A DNA stretch of 38,945 nucleotides from Promethearchaeota archaeon (GCA_019894715.1 JAGXOA010000035.1:1-38945), one strand, 5' to 3'; positions 18,051-26,992 are shown, counted from the first letter of the stretch. Program-made: numbers and translations. The notes: generated by a model not told the origin, from the sequence alone.

Positions 18051-20000
18051 ATGATAAAAGAATCTTTAGAAATATATATTCGAGATTTTTTTAAATCAAA
18101 AATTAATATCTCAAAAAATTTTACATTTGACAAGCTTGATGAATTATTTGTAAAAATTCCACGTTTCAAATCTATTATTATAGAAAAATTGAATAATTTG
18201 AAAATATTAGATCCTGCTTGTGGTTCTGGTCGATTTCTATTAGGATTAGTCGAGTTATTATTCAATCTTTATCGTTTAGTAGATTCTTCTTCTGATAATT
18301 TTACTTTAAAAAAGAAGATAATTAAAAATAACATATATGGAATCGATTCTGATGAGGAAGCATGCTTTATTTCAAAATTAAGATTGTTTAGATGGCTATA
18401 TTCCGAATCTGAGGCTTCTGAATGGGATAATAATAATCTTTTTATATTAGAGAAGAAAAATGACCTAAAAAATCTTAGAAAGTTATTTAATTCTATTAAT
18501 TTCAGATTTAACATTAAAAATCAAGACTTTTTATTGGATAACCAACCACCAGGTAAATATGATATTATAATAGGTAATCCTCCTTATATTGAAAATAAAA
18601 AGATAATAAATCTAGAGTATAAAAAAAAATTATACGCAAACTTTCAATCTGCATATAAATTATTTGATCTTTCTATCTTATTTATTGAAAGATCACTGAA
18701 TATTCTAAAAAATTCAGGATTTATATCATTTTTGATTACAAATAAATTCTTATCCTCTGATTATGGAATTAAATTAAGAAAATTACTAATAGTCCAATCA
18801 AAAATTAAATTAATTATCAACATATCTTCACTACCTATTTTTTTAAGAAAATCAATATATCCAATAATAATTTTTATTCAAAATAAAATTCCAAAAGAAA
18901 AACATATGATCAAAATCAAAAATATAGAGAATTTAGAGAATTTAGAAAATTATACAGAATTTAAGATGTTTCTCCAAAGGAAATTTTTAGAATTTCCTGG
19001 AAAAGTTATACCTTTAAAAGGAGATATAGAGTTTATCCATAAAATTTATCTAACATATAAATCAATGGATGAAAAATTTAATAATCTCAAAATCGTCTAC
19101 CGACCATATGGTTTTACTGACTATACAAAATATTTTAATTATATTAATAAAATTAAACAAACTGAGTATGATTTAATTTTGATTGGAACTGGAAACGTTG
19201 GAAAATATCATATTAAATTCAATAAAAAGATTAAAATTGCCAAAGGGAACTATAGTGTTTCTTATATTAATCCCGAAAATAAAAATCAGAATATTTGGTC
19301 CAAGATTTGTACAAACAAAATCATATTTAGAGAAATTGCTAAAGAATTAACATGTGTTTATGATCCAGGAGTATTTACTAATATTACTGGTTTATATTTT
19401 ATTGAAATACCTAATCTTGAAGTAGATAGTCTATTTGCACTTCTATGTATCCTCAATTCTAAATTTATAGATGATATATTTAAAACATTATTTGGTACTT
19501 TACATATGGCTGGAGGTTACTTGAGATTTAATGGGAGCTTTATTAAAAAATTGCCTATGCCTCACTGTTTTCCATTAATTTTGGCTAGATTAGGAAAATT
19601 AACACAATTTCTTCAACAATTAAATTATGATTATTTCAATCATGAAAATTATTTTAATTTTTTCAGTCAGAGTAAAATAAAATTATTACTAGATTTTCTT
19701 AATCCTCTTTCTGAGGCATTAATAAGAGTATTATACATATCTGGTATGGTGGGAAACTCTAATAATCTCTTTCAGGAGTTGAATATTTTACTAAATCTAA
19801 AAAATACCTTTTTTGATATAGAATTGAAATTTTCTTATCCATATTTTAATTTGGACTTATATAATACAACATCTAACCAAGAACAAGAAATTATAATTTT
19901 AAAAATAGAGAAGATCATTTGTAATCTCAAGAAAAACAAAGAATTATTAGAAGAAATTAAAAAAATAAATAATCAAATAAATTTTATTTTTAAAAATTAA
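18051..20000 (+). CDS. Eco57I/TaqI-like type II DNA N6-adenine methyltransferase
   Basis: Predicted to methylate adenine in a specific DNA sequence. The first ATG-started 649 residues show motif I DPACGSGRFLLGL, motif II YGIDSDEEA, and motif IV DIIIGNPPYIE, whose NPPY marks N6-adenine or N4-cytosine enzymes. The C-terminal half, with TGLYFIEIPN and YLRFNGSFIKKLPMP, resembles the TaqI-type target-recognition region. No nuclease domain (PD-(D/E)xK) is visible and no restriction gene is adjacent, so it looks like an orphan methylase or a damaged type IIG system. The start at 18051 removes the YTP block found in frame upstream, so the true protein is probably longer. Confidence 0.83.
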   Translation: MIKESLEIYIRDFFKSKINISKNFTFDKLDELFVKIPRFKSIIIEKLNNLKILDPACGSGRFLLGLVELLFNLYRLVDSSSDNFTLKKKIIKNNIYGIDSDEEACFISKLRLFRWLYSESEASEWDNNNLFILEKKNDLKNLRKLFNSINFRFNIKNQDFLLDNQPPGKYDIIIGNPPYIENKKIINLEYKKKLYANFQSAYKLFDLSILFIERSLNILKNSGFISFLITNKFLSSDYGIKLRKLLIVQSKIKLIINISSLPIFLRKSIYPIIIFIQNKIPKEKHMIKIKNIENLENLENYTEFKMFLQRKFLEFPGKVIPLKGDIEFIHKIYLTYKSMDEKFNNLKIVYRPYGFTDYTKYFNYINKIKQTEYDLILIGTGNVGKYHIKFNKKIKIAKGNYSVSYINPENKNQNIWSKICTNKIIFREIAKELTCVYDPGVFTNITGLYFIEIPNLEVDSLFALLCILNSKFIDDIFKTLFGTLHMAGGYLRFNGSFIKKLPMPHCFPLILARLGKLTQFLQQLNYDYFNHENYFNFFSQSKIKLLLDFLNPLSEALIRVLYISGMVGNSNNLFQELNILLNLKNTFFDIELKFSYPYFNLDLYNTTSNQEQEIIILKIEKIICNLKKNKELLEEIKKINNQINFIFKN

Positions 20001-20049
20001 AAAAAAATTAAATAGTTTAATATAATTTTTTTGGATTATATTAATCGTA

Positions 20050-20102
20050 AAAATTATAACTATAATTACTATTTATATATAATATAACCCAATTATAATT
20101 TT
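20050..20102. promoter_or_regulatory. Spaced 10-base inverted repeat flanking a TATA-like element before the AbrB-PhoU gene
   Basis: AAAATTATAA (20050-20059) is matched exactly by its inverse TTATAATTTT (20093-20102). Between them lies TTTATATATAATATA (about 20072-20086), a good archaeal TATA candidate. The gene that starts at 20120 encodes an AbrB-domain DNA-binding protein, so autoregulation is a reasonable guess. Background A+T content is very high, so chance remains possible. Confidence 0.3.
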
Positions 20103-20119
20103 GGACAGAATAAAAAATT

Positions 20120-21082
20120 ATGAAAGAAATGAAAAGTAAATATAAACGCAGCATTATTAAATTAGGTAACTCAAAAGCAATAACATTTCCTCAAGAATGG
20201 ACAGAAATTGCTAAATTGAAAGAAAAGTCCGAAATTACACTTTATCCAATCGATAGTAAAACATTAATAATCCATGCTCAAGAAGATAAAGATCAAAAGA
20301 AAGTATATAGACTAGATAGTACAACTATACCAATTAAATTAGTGCGGCAAGCAATCTTATCCGCATTTAAATTAAATATAGATGAAATTTATCTTAAATA
20401 TAACTCGGAAATTCAAGAAAATTTATATAAACTACTAATTGAATTAAGAAGAGAAATTATAGGCTTTGATTTTAAAAATCTACCAGAATCAAATGAATTT
20501 TTTGTAAATTTTCTTCTCGATACATCAAAAACCACTTTTTTTGATGTTTTAGAGGATTTAGTAAAAGTATTTAATACAATAATAAAAAATATTGTAGAAG
20601 GAGAAGCAAGTAAAATTAGCGATCTATTATTAGATGAAATTGATAGAAAATATTCATTGGGGACAAGAATATTAATAACAGGGTTATCTGAATATCCTAT
20701 TTCTAGAACTCAAATACCAATAATTAGATTCCTAGGAAATAGAGTTATTCTCTTATATATTAGAGATTTTATAAATGAAGCATTAATGAACTTACAGCAT
20801 GTTCCTTCTGATATAATAAGCAAATATAAAACTTTATTGTTGAAAATTCCAGAATTATTGAGCGATATTTTAAAGAATTATAATAACATTAATTCAGAAA
20901 CCATATCTATTTTTCAGAATTCCTTAATAGAACTTCAAAAAAAAATTGATAATACAACTTTCGATTCTGACCAAGCAAAATGCCATATAAAGAATTCAAT
21001 TAAATATTATTTAAATAGTTTTAAAAATTTTCTTGATATAGGAATAAGCAGAATGATACAAGATGAGATAGGTCTTTCTTAA
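20120..21082 (+). CDS. AbrB-domain PhoU-like regulator
   Basis: A 320-residue archaeal fusion of an N-terminal AbrB/SpoVT-type swapped-hairpin DNA-binding domain and a long helical PhoU-like domain. The first part, SIIKLGNSKAITFPQEWTE (12-30), is the classic AbrB start. The rest is predicted all-helical with heptad-like leucines, including RDFINEALMNL and IKNIVEGEA, as in proteins annotated as phosphate-uptake regulators. No Pst phosphate transporter is nearby, so a link to phosphate is family knowledge only. The ATG follows a possible operator. Confidence 0.82.
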   Translation: MKEMKSKYKRSIIKLGNSKAITFPQEWTEIAKLKEKSEITLYPIDSKTLIIHAQEDKDQKKVYRLDSTTIPIKLVRQAILSAFKLNIDEIYLKYNSEIQENLYKLLIELRREIIGFDFKNLPESNEFFVNFLLDTSKTTFFDVLEDLVKVFNTIIKNIVEGEASKISDLLLDEIDRKYSLGTRILITGLSEYPISRTQIPIIRFLGNRVILLYIRDFINEALMNLQHVPSDIISKYKTLLLKIPELLSDILKNYNNINSETISIFQNSLIELQKKIDNTTFDSDQAKCHIKNSIKYYLNSFKNFLDIGISRMIQDEIGLS

Positions 21083-21199
21083 AGTTCTATTTCTAATTTT
21101 ATTTTTCTGAAAAATTCGAAATATCTAAATTAAAAAATTCATTTTTCTAGCAAAAATATGTACAGTTTAAAATTTAATAAAATATAGGGAGAACTAATA

Positions 21200-21520
21200 A
21201 TGGCAAAGAAAAAAATAGTTATTAAAGAAGAAGATATTGAAGATATTCCAAAAGGAAATGTTGATGAGGATGGAGATGAACTTATTGATCTTTTTAATGA
21301 AGAAGATGACTTAGAAAATGACTATGAGGAGGATTTATCCCAAATAAGTGATGATATGCTTTATGACGAGGAAGAAGATGAAGAATCAGGTCCAGAAGTA
21401 GATGATGTGGAAAAGATGCTCAGAAATATGAAATGCACTCCTTGTCCAGGAAGTTCAAGCAAAATAGATTGCCAAGTAAGAAAAGATTTTGGATGTCCTC
21501 CAGATAAGGCAAAAAAATAA
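21200..21520 (+). CDS. Small highly acidic protein with a C-terminal four-cysteine motif
   Basis: Not a family I recognise. The 106 residues split in two. Residues 10-72 are dominated by Asp and Glu with runs such as DEEEDEESGPEVDD. The C-terminal tail, from about 73, is basic and has CTPCPG, then a third Cys in KIDCQVRKDFG and a fourth in CPPDKAKK. Four cysteines could bind one zinc or iron ion. Acidic tail plus metal knuckle suggests a small adaptor for a basic partner, such as a nucleic-acid-binding or ribosomal protein; this is inference. A purine-rich GGGAGAA precedes the ATG at a sensible distance. Confidence 0.7.
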   Translation: MAKKKIVIKEEDIEDIPKGNVDEDGDELIDLFNEEDDLENDYEEDLSQISDDMLYDEEEDEESGPEVDDVEKMLRNMKCTPCPGSSSKIDCQVRKDFGCPPDKAKK

Positions 21521-21697
21521 TTTAGTTGTCAATAAATTCTATCTTAAAACAAACTTAAAGTCTTCTTTTTCTTTTTTAATAATTATAAATTTAATATATT
21601 AGACTTTTGAATGATCTATTCTTTTATCGAATTGAAATTATTCATAGATATTGATCAATTAACTCATTTTAGATCTGGGAGGGAAAATAATAATATA

Positions 21698-23224
21698 TTA
21701 AGAATTTAAGATTAAATCTTTTAATTCCGTCATTTCCTTAAGAGTTGCATATTTTATTTGATGTCGGGTTTTTCCAAGAGATCTTAGATTATAATGAACA
21801 ATGTTTCTCCATTTTATATATGTTTTTGCGGTAGCAAACCATCTTACTGGATGAAATGTATATTTAAATCCTCTTGATTTTAATCCTTTGTGAAGTAATC
21901 TTACCTTATTCCACCAACCTCCTCCATAATAATTGATATAAAAAAACCCTAAAAATAATAATATTCTAAGGGCCCCAGGAGTTAAATTTGGAGTTTTAAT
22001 AACAGAATTCAACCAATTATATTTAGAATAATCTTCTGTTAATAAAAGTCCTTTTTGCTTCATTTCATTGTAATATTCTGTTCCGGGAAAGGGAGTTAAT
22101 AAGGTAAAACTTGGCATGTCTAAATCGAGTTCTCGAGTTTTCTTAATCGTAATAAGAATATCCTCTATGGTATCTTCCAAATTTGCTCCAATAATGACAT
22201 TACCCATTATAAAGATTCCACATTCATGTAAAACTTGTATACCTTTTTTCATATTATCCAATTTACAACCTTTCCTTATTTTTCTTAAGGTTCTATCTTC
22301 TGTTGCCTCAACACCCACCAACACAAGCCAAAATCCTGATCTTCTCATTAATTTTATAATTTCAGGATATCTTGCCATTGCATCTAATCTTCCTTGAAAG
22401 AAGAATTTTAAATTCTTCTTTATTCTTTTTTCTTTTTTTGCTTTTAAAATCTCAATACAGAGTTTCTCAATTCTTTTCATATCAACAAGAAAATTATCAT
22501 CGACAAAAAAAACATCAGTTACTTTTTTGTTTTGTGATATTACCTCTAATTCCTGAATGATATTTTCTACAGATCTAGGTCTCCAACTTCTTTTATAGAC
22601 TACGTGAGTACTGCAGAATTTACAGCCTTGAGGACAACCCCTTGATGTCTCTATAGCATCGCAATTCATATTAAATATTTTATATCTATAATGTTGTACT
22701 AAATGTCTAGACGGAAGTTTTAGCTCATCTATATTATTAAGAAATATTCTATCTGGATTATGAATAATTTTTCCATCAACTTTATATGACAATCCATCAA
22801 TTTCTTTTGGAGAACCTTTTTCTATTAATTCTCGGAAAGTGAATTCTCCTTCACCTCTAACAAGTATATCTATCCAAGGAGAAGATAATGTTTGCTCCAC
22901 TGCTAATGTAGGATGCCAACCTCCAATGACTGTTGTGCATCCTAATTCTTTTGCTAATTTTGCATATCTTAATACATTTTTAATTGCACTTGATACAGGA
23001 ACAGTTAGTCCAACTAAATCGGGGCTAAATTCTTCAATCTCTTTTTTTACTTGAGTTAGATTTAAATTTCCTGCTTTTGAATCTAAGATGATTACATTGG
23101 CAAGATCCTCAACGTAAGCTGCAATATATTCAAGAGCTAAAGGAGGAAAGGCCGAATCATAAAAATCATAACCAGTAGTTTTATAATTTGCCACTAATAA
23201 TAAAATTTTTTTCCATTTCATCAA
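21698..23224 (-). CDS. B12-binding-type radical SAM protein
   Basis: A 508-residue class B radical SAM enzyme. Residues about 5-135 form the cobalamin-binding Rossmann-like domain (FPPLALEYIAAYVED, LVGLTVPVSSA, IGGWHPTLAVEQTL, LVRGEGEFTFREL). The 4Fe-4S site is Cys197, Cys201, Cys204 in RGCPQGCKFC. The barrel continues with DVFFVDDNF, VGVEATEDRTLRKIRKG and LTPFPGTEYY. The C-terminal ~100 residues are aromatic and basic and would suit a membrane surface. Relatives include BchE, HpnJ-like enzymes and the archaeal lipid-ring synthases GrsA/GrsB. A role in lipid tailoring is possible, but by eye I can only support the superfamily. Confidence 0.88.
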   Translation of the reverse strand: MMKWKKILLLVANYKTTGYDFYDSAFPPLALEYIAAYVEDLANVIILDSKAGNLNLTQVKKEIEEFSPDLVGLTVPVSSAIKNVLRYAKLAKELGCTTVIGGWHPTLAVEQTLSSPWIDILVRGEGEFTFRELIEKGSPKEIDGLSYKVDGKIIHNPDRIFLNNIDELKLPSRHLVQHYRYKIFNMNCDAIETSRGCPQGCKFCSTHVVYKRSWRPRSVENIIQELEVISQNKKVTDVFFVDDNFLVDMKRIEKLCIEILKAKKEKRIKKNLKFFFQGRLDAMARYPEIIKLMRRSGFWLVLVGVEATEDRTLRKIRKGCKLDNMKKGIQVLHECGIFIMGNVIIGANLEDTIEDILITIKKTRELDLDMPSFTLLTPFPGTEYYNEMKQKGLLLTEDYSKYNWLNSVIKTPNLTPGALRILLFLGFFYINYYGGGWWNKVRLLHKGLKSRGFKYTFHPVRWFATAKTYIKWRNIVHYNLRSLGKTRHQIKYATLKEMTELKDLILNS

Positions 23225-23446
23225 AAAATATCCAATTTTCAGTTAAAATTATAGAATTAAAAAATTAATAAAATTTGTACCATATTTTCATTAGAATAAA
23301 ATAAATATTGAATTATTTATTTTTTTAACTAAAGATTAATTTTTTCTAAAATATATATTGTGTGATGATATATTCTACTTAATAAAAATGAGAAACGTCT
23401 TATTGTAATAATTATAGCTTTTTTAGTTAGTTGGTCTATTTGGGAA

Positions 23447-24373
23447 TTGAATGCTTCAATGGGGGTAAGGAATTTAGATATTTTGATTATCTGTTCTGTC
23501 CTTGTATTTATTACTGTATTTGCACCCTTTGAAATTTTTTTTACCTTTAGAGATATATGGTATGATCGATGGAGAAAAATAAATACTTCAGAACTTGATA
23601 CCACTAAAGTTAAAATTCCTATAAATAATAAAAAAAAACATAATTGCATAGTGGCAAATGTTATTGCTTCAAAAGATCCCTATAAAATAGAATCAAAAAA
23701 AGTTGTGATTATAGTTAGTCACGGTCTGGGTGATAAAAAAGAAACTCTTCAATATATGTATCTTCCTTTAGCAGTTCAAGGATATGTGATTGTTTCTTAT
23801 GATGCAAGAGGTCATGGTGAATCAAAAAGAGTCGGTAAGCGAAGTCACTTCCTTAAAAGAATTGATGATTATAGAGAAATCGTTGATTGGATTAATAAAC
23901 AAGATAAATTTAAAGATATGAAAATATATTCTATTGGATTTAGCATTGGAGGATTGGTTGTATTATCTGGAAGTTTTAAAGAAGAAAAAATAGAAAAAAT
24001 CATAGCAATGTCTGCTATTTCTGATTATAAAAGGACAGTAAGAAGACTAAATCCAATAGTTTTATTGAGCTTTCTATTTAAAGGGATTAAAATCTTTCCA
24101 AAGGAAGAAGAAGTAAATAAATTATCACCTGGAAGAATATTTAATAATTCAAAAAAAGAACTAACAGAAGAGCAATGGAATAATCTTTCTAAGAGAGTAT
24201 ATCTTATACACAGTAAAAACGATCAAGTGATAAAATTTCATAATTTTAGAGAAAATGTATCCATATTAAATCTCCCAAAGCAAAATCAGTTAATCTTTCG
24301 GAAAGGTGGCCATACAAGTAAAAAAAATGAAGTTGCTCTTACAAGTGCAATCTTAAATTTTTTGAAGAATTAA
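23447..24373 (+). CDS. Membrane-anchored alpha/beta hydrolase
   Basis: An N-terminal hydrophobic helix (LDILIICSVLVFITVFAPF, about residues 10-28) is followed by a serine-hydrolase domain: VSHGLGDKKE (90-99), YDARGHGES (118-126), nucleophile Ser166 in IGFSIGGL, an Asp in IHSKNDQV, and His in KGGHTSKK near the end. This is the family of YfhR/Bem46-like hydrolases. The start is uncertain: TTG 23447 or ATG 23459 are the only standard starts, yet the same frame is open and strongly hydrophobic back to about 23393 (RLIVIIIAFLVSWSIW), as if a first helix has lost its ATG. An ATG at 23388 is one base out of frame. The 3' end overlaps the convergent M14-like gene by four bases. Confidence 0.85.
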   Translation: MNASMGVRNLDILIICSVLVFITVFAPFEIFFTFRDIWYDRWRKINTSELDTTKVKIPINNKKKHNCIVANVIASKDPYKIESKKVVIIVSHGLGDKKETLQYMYLPLAVQGYVIVSYDARGHGESKRVGKRSHFLKRIDDYREIVDWINKQDKFKDMKIYSIGFSIGGLVVLSGSFKEEKIEKIIAMSAISDYKRTVRRLNPIVLLSFLFKGIKIFPKEEEVNKLSPGRIFNNSKKELTEEQWNNLSKRVYLIHSKNDQVIKFHNFRENVSILNLPKQNQLIFRKGGHTSKKNEVALTSAILNFLKN

Positions 24374-25548
24374 AATAAAGCAATCATTTCCTTTATAGAT
24401 TCATAAGCTAATTTTATACTTTGGTTTATACTAAAGATTTTTTTATCGAAATATTTTGGATCTGATTTAGATTTTTGGTACTCATTAAAAATATTGAAGA
24501 AATGTTTTTTAGATTCAACTTCGATTGTATATATATTTTTACGTGAAGTCGCATCACTCATTTTAACAAAACATCCATGATCATGAAATTCATGGTTAAA
24601 AGAAGGAAAATAAGTTTCCCAAAGTATGTCTTTTAGATTTTTATAAACTACACTAGATAATCTCTGACAAAAATCCTTACTTTTATTACTATAACAAAAA
24701 TAAAAAGGTAATTTCCCTGAATTAAGAGAGATATACTTTTCAAGTTTTTCATAAACCAATTCTAGTTGTTTATTCGTTAGATTAATATGTGTGTGGTCAA
24801 TTGATTGAATACATTTTGTAAATAATGGTTTTCTATAATAAGGAATTTTATATAATTTCATGACGTTTAGTATGATTCCTTCTTTCAACCAATGGTCAAA
24901 CTTATAAGATATTGATTCTTGAGAGAGATTTTCCAATAGATGATTTGGAAATTTCTCCAGTAATGATGATTCATGAAAATCTAAAATTGATATTGTAATT
25001 TTATCTCTATTCCAATATTTTTGAAGAATTTTCTTTACATATTTAGAATGTTCAGGAAGAGGATATTCTACATTGTCATTTTTACTTAAATGATGTTCAG
25101 GAGCAAATGTCCTTCGCCAAAATCTATTAAGATTGGTTTTATTTTTTAAAAAATAACCGGACTTATTATTTTGTCTTGGATTTAGAAATCCATATGGATT
25201 CATTATTGGAAAGAAGAAAATATCTTGATTTTTATTGATAATACTATCTAAATTAATTTTATCATCAGCAATATGTTTTAAGAAATTTATAATTCCATAT
25301 AATCCACTATACTCATTATGTTGAGCAGAAATAAACACTTTAACGAATTTAATATCCTTAAAATCACAATTACTTTTTATATAGATACAAGGTATTACCC
25401 CTTCTAAAGTTTCATATTGAAAATATGAGATGTTATCAACTTGAGTAAGATTCTTAAAAAGAAGCAATAAATCTTTGTAATATACCCCTCGAACCTTTGG
25501 ATCTAATAATGATTTTAATGTATTTATTTTCATTTTAGTCAGAACCAA
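24370..25548 (-). CDS. M14-like zinc carboxypeptidase/amidohydrolase with an altered metal site
   Basis: A 392-residue protein with the M14/AstE-AspA outline. SAQHNEYSGLYG (74-85) corresponds to the first metal motif HxxE, MNPYGF (116-121) and TNLNRFW (138-144) to the substrate-binding NP and LNR, DFHES (190-194, His192) to the third ligand, and TIEVES (341-346, Glu343) possibly to the catalytic Glu. In the first motif the normal HxxE reads Gln76-x-x-Glu79, with a His shifted by one to 77, so the metal site is unusual or the enzyme impaired. Its start overlaps the end of the ATP-grasp gene by 14 bases, so the two are translationally coupled. It would hydrolyse an amide or peptide bond, perhaps the one the neighbour makes. 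Confidence 0.75.
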   Translation of the reverse strand: MVLTKMKINTLKSLLDPKVRGVYYKDLLLLFKNLTQVDNISYFQYETLEGVIPCIYIKSNCDFKDIKFVKVFISAQHNEYSGLYGIINFLKHIADDKINLDSIINKNQDIFFFPIMNPYGFLNPRQNNKSGYFLKNKTNLNRFWRRTFAPEHHLSKNDNVEYPLPEHSKYVKKILQKYWNRDKITISILDFHESSLLEKFPNHLLENLSQESISYKFDHWLKEGIILNVMKLYKIPYYRKPLFTKCIQSIDHTHINLTNKQLELVYEKLEKYISLNSGKLPFYFCYSNKSKDFCQRLSSVVYKNLKDILWETYFPSFNHEFHDHGCFVKMSDATSRKNIYTIEVESKKHFFNIFNEYQKSKSDPKYFDKKIFSINQSIKLAYESIKEMIALF

Positions 25549-26992
25549 TGATTTTATCCCAATTTGAGAATTCCATTAACTTTTTATAATTATCTACAAT
25601 ACCCTTAAAAATAATACATGAACTGCAAAAGATATCTATAAAATGATCTATTTCTAATCCAAGAAGTTTTAATATTTTTTTAGATAATCCAATTCCCCTA
25701 TCAACCTCAATTCTTCCATCAAATCCAGATAGATTAACAACAAATTCCTCTTTCTTTAATCCATTGATATAATGATCTCTAGCTATTCGAATTAATCCTC
25801 CAATTGGAACTATTTTTCCCCTTATTTGAGATAAATAAATTCTTATATCAAAAGTATGTTTTGCTTTTCTCCAGTCTATTAATGAAAAATTAGCCATCTC
25901 CTGTATAGTATATGGAAATGGATTTCTATTATTCATGAATTTCTTAAAAAACTCTTCTTTACTACTATTAATGATTTCTTTAATCCTTGAGGGATTTTTC
26001 ATGATTTCATCTGGAAAAATAGACATTACTCCTGCTCCACCAGACCCCCCATATGGTTTTATTATAAATGGTATTTTATATCCATTTACTGCTCTTTTTA
26101 TTTTTTCAACAAGTTCATCCTCATCATAAGCTTTGGAAAATAGAAAATTTGTTGTATTATATTGTTCTAATTTCTTCCTTTTATAATAATGAGCTAAATA
26201 TGTCAAAGATTTATCATCAGTAACAATATAGATTGGATTTATAATAATTGTTTTAATTGAATAAAGATTATTTTTTATTAAATTCTCAAAAATTGGATCA
26301 TGTATACGTCTAGCAATTCCGTCTCCGATTAGTATATGAATTTTTATATCGTTTAATTGAACCCAATTATCTCTAAATTTTAAATTTGGTATTAGTTGCT
26401 TATAATCGGCAATTAAAAAGGCAATATTGTACTTAAAATCTTTATCAAAATTAGTTAAATTAAAAATACCAACCGTTAAACCTTTATTAACTATTTTATT
26501 TCTAAAATATTCAATCATGATTACTTTTTCATGTATTAAACCATCATCGATAGGTACTCCAACAACAATTATAATTTTCTTATCCTTTTGGTTAGTATTA
26601 TTTATACATTTTTCAATAGCTTCAAAATATCCCCTATACATAATTTTTTGTTGCTTTTTAGATAAAATTGAAAGACCTCTATTACTTGCTCCATTTGTTT
26701 CTAATAAGAAATTTTTTTTTCCACTACCTTGATCTTTACATACCATAAAGTCTATACTTCCAGCATAAAAAAGATTAGAATTTTCCAAAATATTGTCATT
26801 ATTCCGTTCTAATTTGGTTATTGCTTTTTCTCTAATAATATCTGTAAATTCATCTTCTTGTGATTCTCTTAATTTTGCAAATGATACCAGATCTAATCCT
26901 AAAGAATTTCCAAGATTTATTAAATCTAAATCTGAATCAGATACAGAATTATTCATCAATTTAACAAATTTTGAAAGTTTTTCATCTCTCAT
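25535..26992 (-). CDS. Circularly permuted ATP-grasp ligase
   Basis: A 485-residue ATP-grasp protein whose parts are in an unusual order. The metal-binding strand normally at the C-terminus (vlExN) appears near the N-terminus as FLLETNGASNRG (95-106, Glu98 and Asn100), preceded by GSIDFM (78-83). The ATP-binding glycine loop IIKPYGGSGGAGVMS follows later (310-324, Lys312), then TFDIRIYLSQIRGK and GGLIRIARD (398-406). Such a layout defines the circularly permuted ATP-grasp families, which are thought to join a carboxylate to an amine in peptide-like products. A central domain (about 135-260) is the pre-ATP-grasp part. It is cotranscribed with the M14-like gene. The substrate is unknown. Confidence 0.78.
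   Translation of the reverse strand: MRDEKLSKFVKLMNNSVSDSDLDLINLGNSLGLDLVSFAKLRESQEDEFTDIIREKAITKLERNNDNILENSNLFYAGSIDFMVCKDQGSGKKNFLLETNGASNRGLSILSKKQQKIMYRGYFEAIEKCINNTNQKDKKIIIVVGVPIDDGLIHEKVIMIEYFRNKIVNKGLTVGIFNLTNFDKDFKYNIAFLIADYKQLIPNLKFRDNWVQLNDIKIHILIGDGIARRIHDPIFENLIKNNLYSIKTIIINPIYIVTDDKSLTYLAHYYKRKKLEQYNTTNFLFSKAYDEDELVEKIKRAVNGYKIPFIIKPYGGSGGAGVMSIFPDEIMKNPSRIKEIINSSKEEFFKKFMNNRNPFPYTIQEMANFSLIDWRKAKHTFDIRIYLSQIRGKIVPIGGLIRIARDHYINGLKKEEFVVNLSGFDGRIEVDRGIGLSKKILKLLGLEIDHFIDIFCSSCIIFKGIVDNYKKLMEFSNWDKIIGSD

Noticed and set aside
23329-23649. 106-codon minus-strand frame
   Set aside because: Overlaps the start of the membrane hydrolase gene on the other strand and shows no family features.
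26427-26732. 101-codon plus-strand frame
   Set aside because: Antisense to the ATP-grasp gene, whose motifs are clear.
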